Shown here in pieces: positions 63,061 to 64,000 of a stretch of 64,000 nt of DNA. The notes under the pieces were generated by a model that was not told the DNA's origin, did no database searches, and saw only the letters and a program-made list of their open reading frames with translations. Within the stretch, counting starts at the first letter, position 1, and the number at the start of each line of letters is the position of its first letter. Origin of the DNA: Eopsaltria australis (taxonomy: Eukaryota; Chordata; Aves; Passeriformes; Petroicidae); the NCBI GenBank assembly GCA_034509425.1, contig JAVTVJ010000011.1:6238501-6302500 (forward strand). The letters are read 5' to 3'. Position numbers and translations under genes: made by a program.

Positions 63061-64000
63061 AACTGAAGAAAGAGCGACTGTTTTAATATTTTCCACTAAA
63101 AGCCGCAAAGAAATGTGGTGTACTGGCTCTGCTGACTAACTACACTTTAGGCAGTAAACAATTCCAGCACTTTAACTGCTTTCATATGGCACTGGTCAGA
63201 GCGGCAAAACAGTCCTCACTTAACTCATTGAAGACAACAAATGCCCCACATAAATCCTCTGAAAATTAAATGGAAAGTAAAATCTTACAGCAATAGGCTG
63301 ACTATTAAAAGGCCAGCTATTAATGACCAAACCCATGTGTTTTTGCAATTAGTACACACAAACAAAACCTCAGCTTGAAAAAAATTACCGTAAGTATAAT
63401 TCAAATAAAGTATTATTAAAATATACCATAATAATTAAGTATAACATGAAGCCCTACAACTTGCTGAATAAATACTTCAGCTTGAATCTGCCTAAATGGT
63501 GCTGGCTCGTGGGTGTATTATGTAAATGGCTTCTGTCAAAAGTTGCTGGATAAGCTTCAGTGTTACAGGAACACTGAGAGGGAGGGTTTTTGCTCCTCCT
63601 GTGCAGCATGAAGGCAATTCTGGTGCCCTTCAGTGGCTGCTAAGAGCAGAATTTGTCAATGGTGAGCAAGTTTATCGCTCTTCAATGAAGTGTCTGCACT
63701 CAGGTTTCACACAGGAACCCAGGCAGAGAGAAAGACAGGCTTAAATTGTGTGTAGATGGTTTGGATATAAATAGATATATTGGATTCCCACCTTTGGGGG
63801 CCACAGGCAGGAAAAGCTCACATGAACTCTTTTGCAAAATGTCTACAGCAGCTTCATTGCAACATAATAAATTGCTTAAACACCTCCCTTTCCCCCACAC
63901 CTTCATGCAGGTGAAAGTTTTCTAAGTGCAAAAGAGTACCTTGGCCAAGCAGAATATAGCACCAGATTCTGATTCATCATGAAATTTCAGATTAAAATTT
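63061..64000. other. Upstream sequence, nothing recognised
   Basis: AT-rich sequence upstream of the CpG-rich patch. It is probably either 5' flank of the internal promoter or intron of a longer ANKRD28 transcript whose usual first exon lies beyond the window. A 72-codon plus-strand frame at 63526 is unrecognised. Confidence 0.6.

Noticed and set aside
63526..63744. 72-codon plus-strand open frame near the window end
   Set aside because: Short, unrecognised and without promoter or splice support.
1..64000. CRISPR arrays, operons, riboswitches, phage or integrated viral genes
   Set aside because: The sequence is an intron-rich vertebrate locus. No spaced direct repeats, bacterial gene signals, tRNA/rRNA genes or viral coding regions were seen.

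Overview
This window is vertebrate nuclear DNA, most likely from a bird. It is AT-rich and intron-rich, with small exons bounded by GT-AG splice sites. It carries a 5'-truncated CR1 LINE copy (about 19,761-20,118), the typical retroelement of birds and other sauropsids. No bacterial, viral or organellar genes were seen. Almost every open frame longer than 60 codons outside the exons looks like chance.

The window is occupied by one gene on the minus strand: ANKRD28, the ankyrin-repeat regulatory subunit A of protein phosphatase 6. I reconstructed 21 consecutive coding exons between 61,506 (5' side) and 955 (3' side). Every junction keeps the reading frame and gives 796 codons plus one base. 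The product is a chain of about 23 ankyrin repeats, roughly the first three quarters of a protein of about 1,050 residues. The last repeats and the C-terminal tail lie beyond position 1. The standard N-terminal exon recalled for mammals (starting MAFLKLRDQ) was not found. The 5'-most coding exon here instead encodes an alternative N-terminus starting [15 protein letters not shown].

Layout from the 5' end (high coordinates): 61.8-63.1 kb is CpG-rich, with a (CGG)4 run, an AP-1-type site and candidate untranslated exons with good donors at 62,926 and 61,851. It is probably an internal or alternative promoter. Exons 1 and 2 follow at 61.4 and 60.3 kb. A 20.6 kb intron, with only simple repeats recognised, leads to exon 3 (39.6 kb), and a 9.5 kb intron leads to exon 4 (30.1 kb). 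Exons 5-8 lie between 27.2 and 21.8 kb, the CR1 is in the 5.2 kb intron 8, and exons 9-21 are packed into 16.5-1.0 kb, including a 27-nt microexon at 5,965.

No novel multi-gene system is visible. The points worth a second look are the alternative 5' end, the microexon, two weak splice sites, two unusual substitutions at ankyrin consensus glycines, and a perfect 22-bp palindrome in intron 11. Comparisons with human ANKRD28 are from memory, not from a database search.
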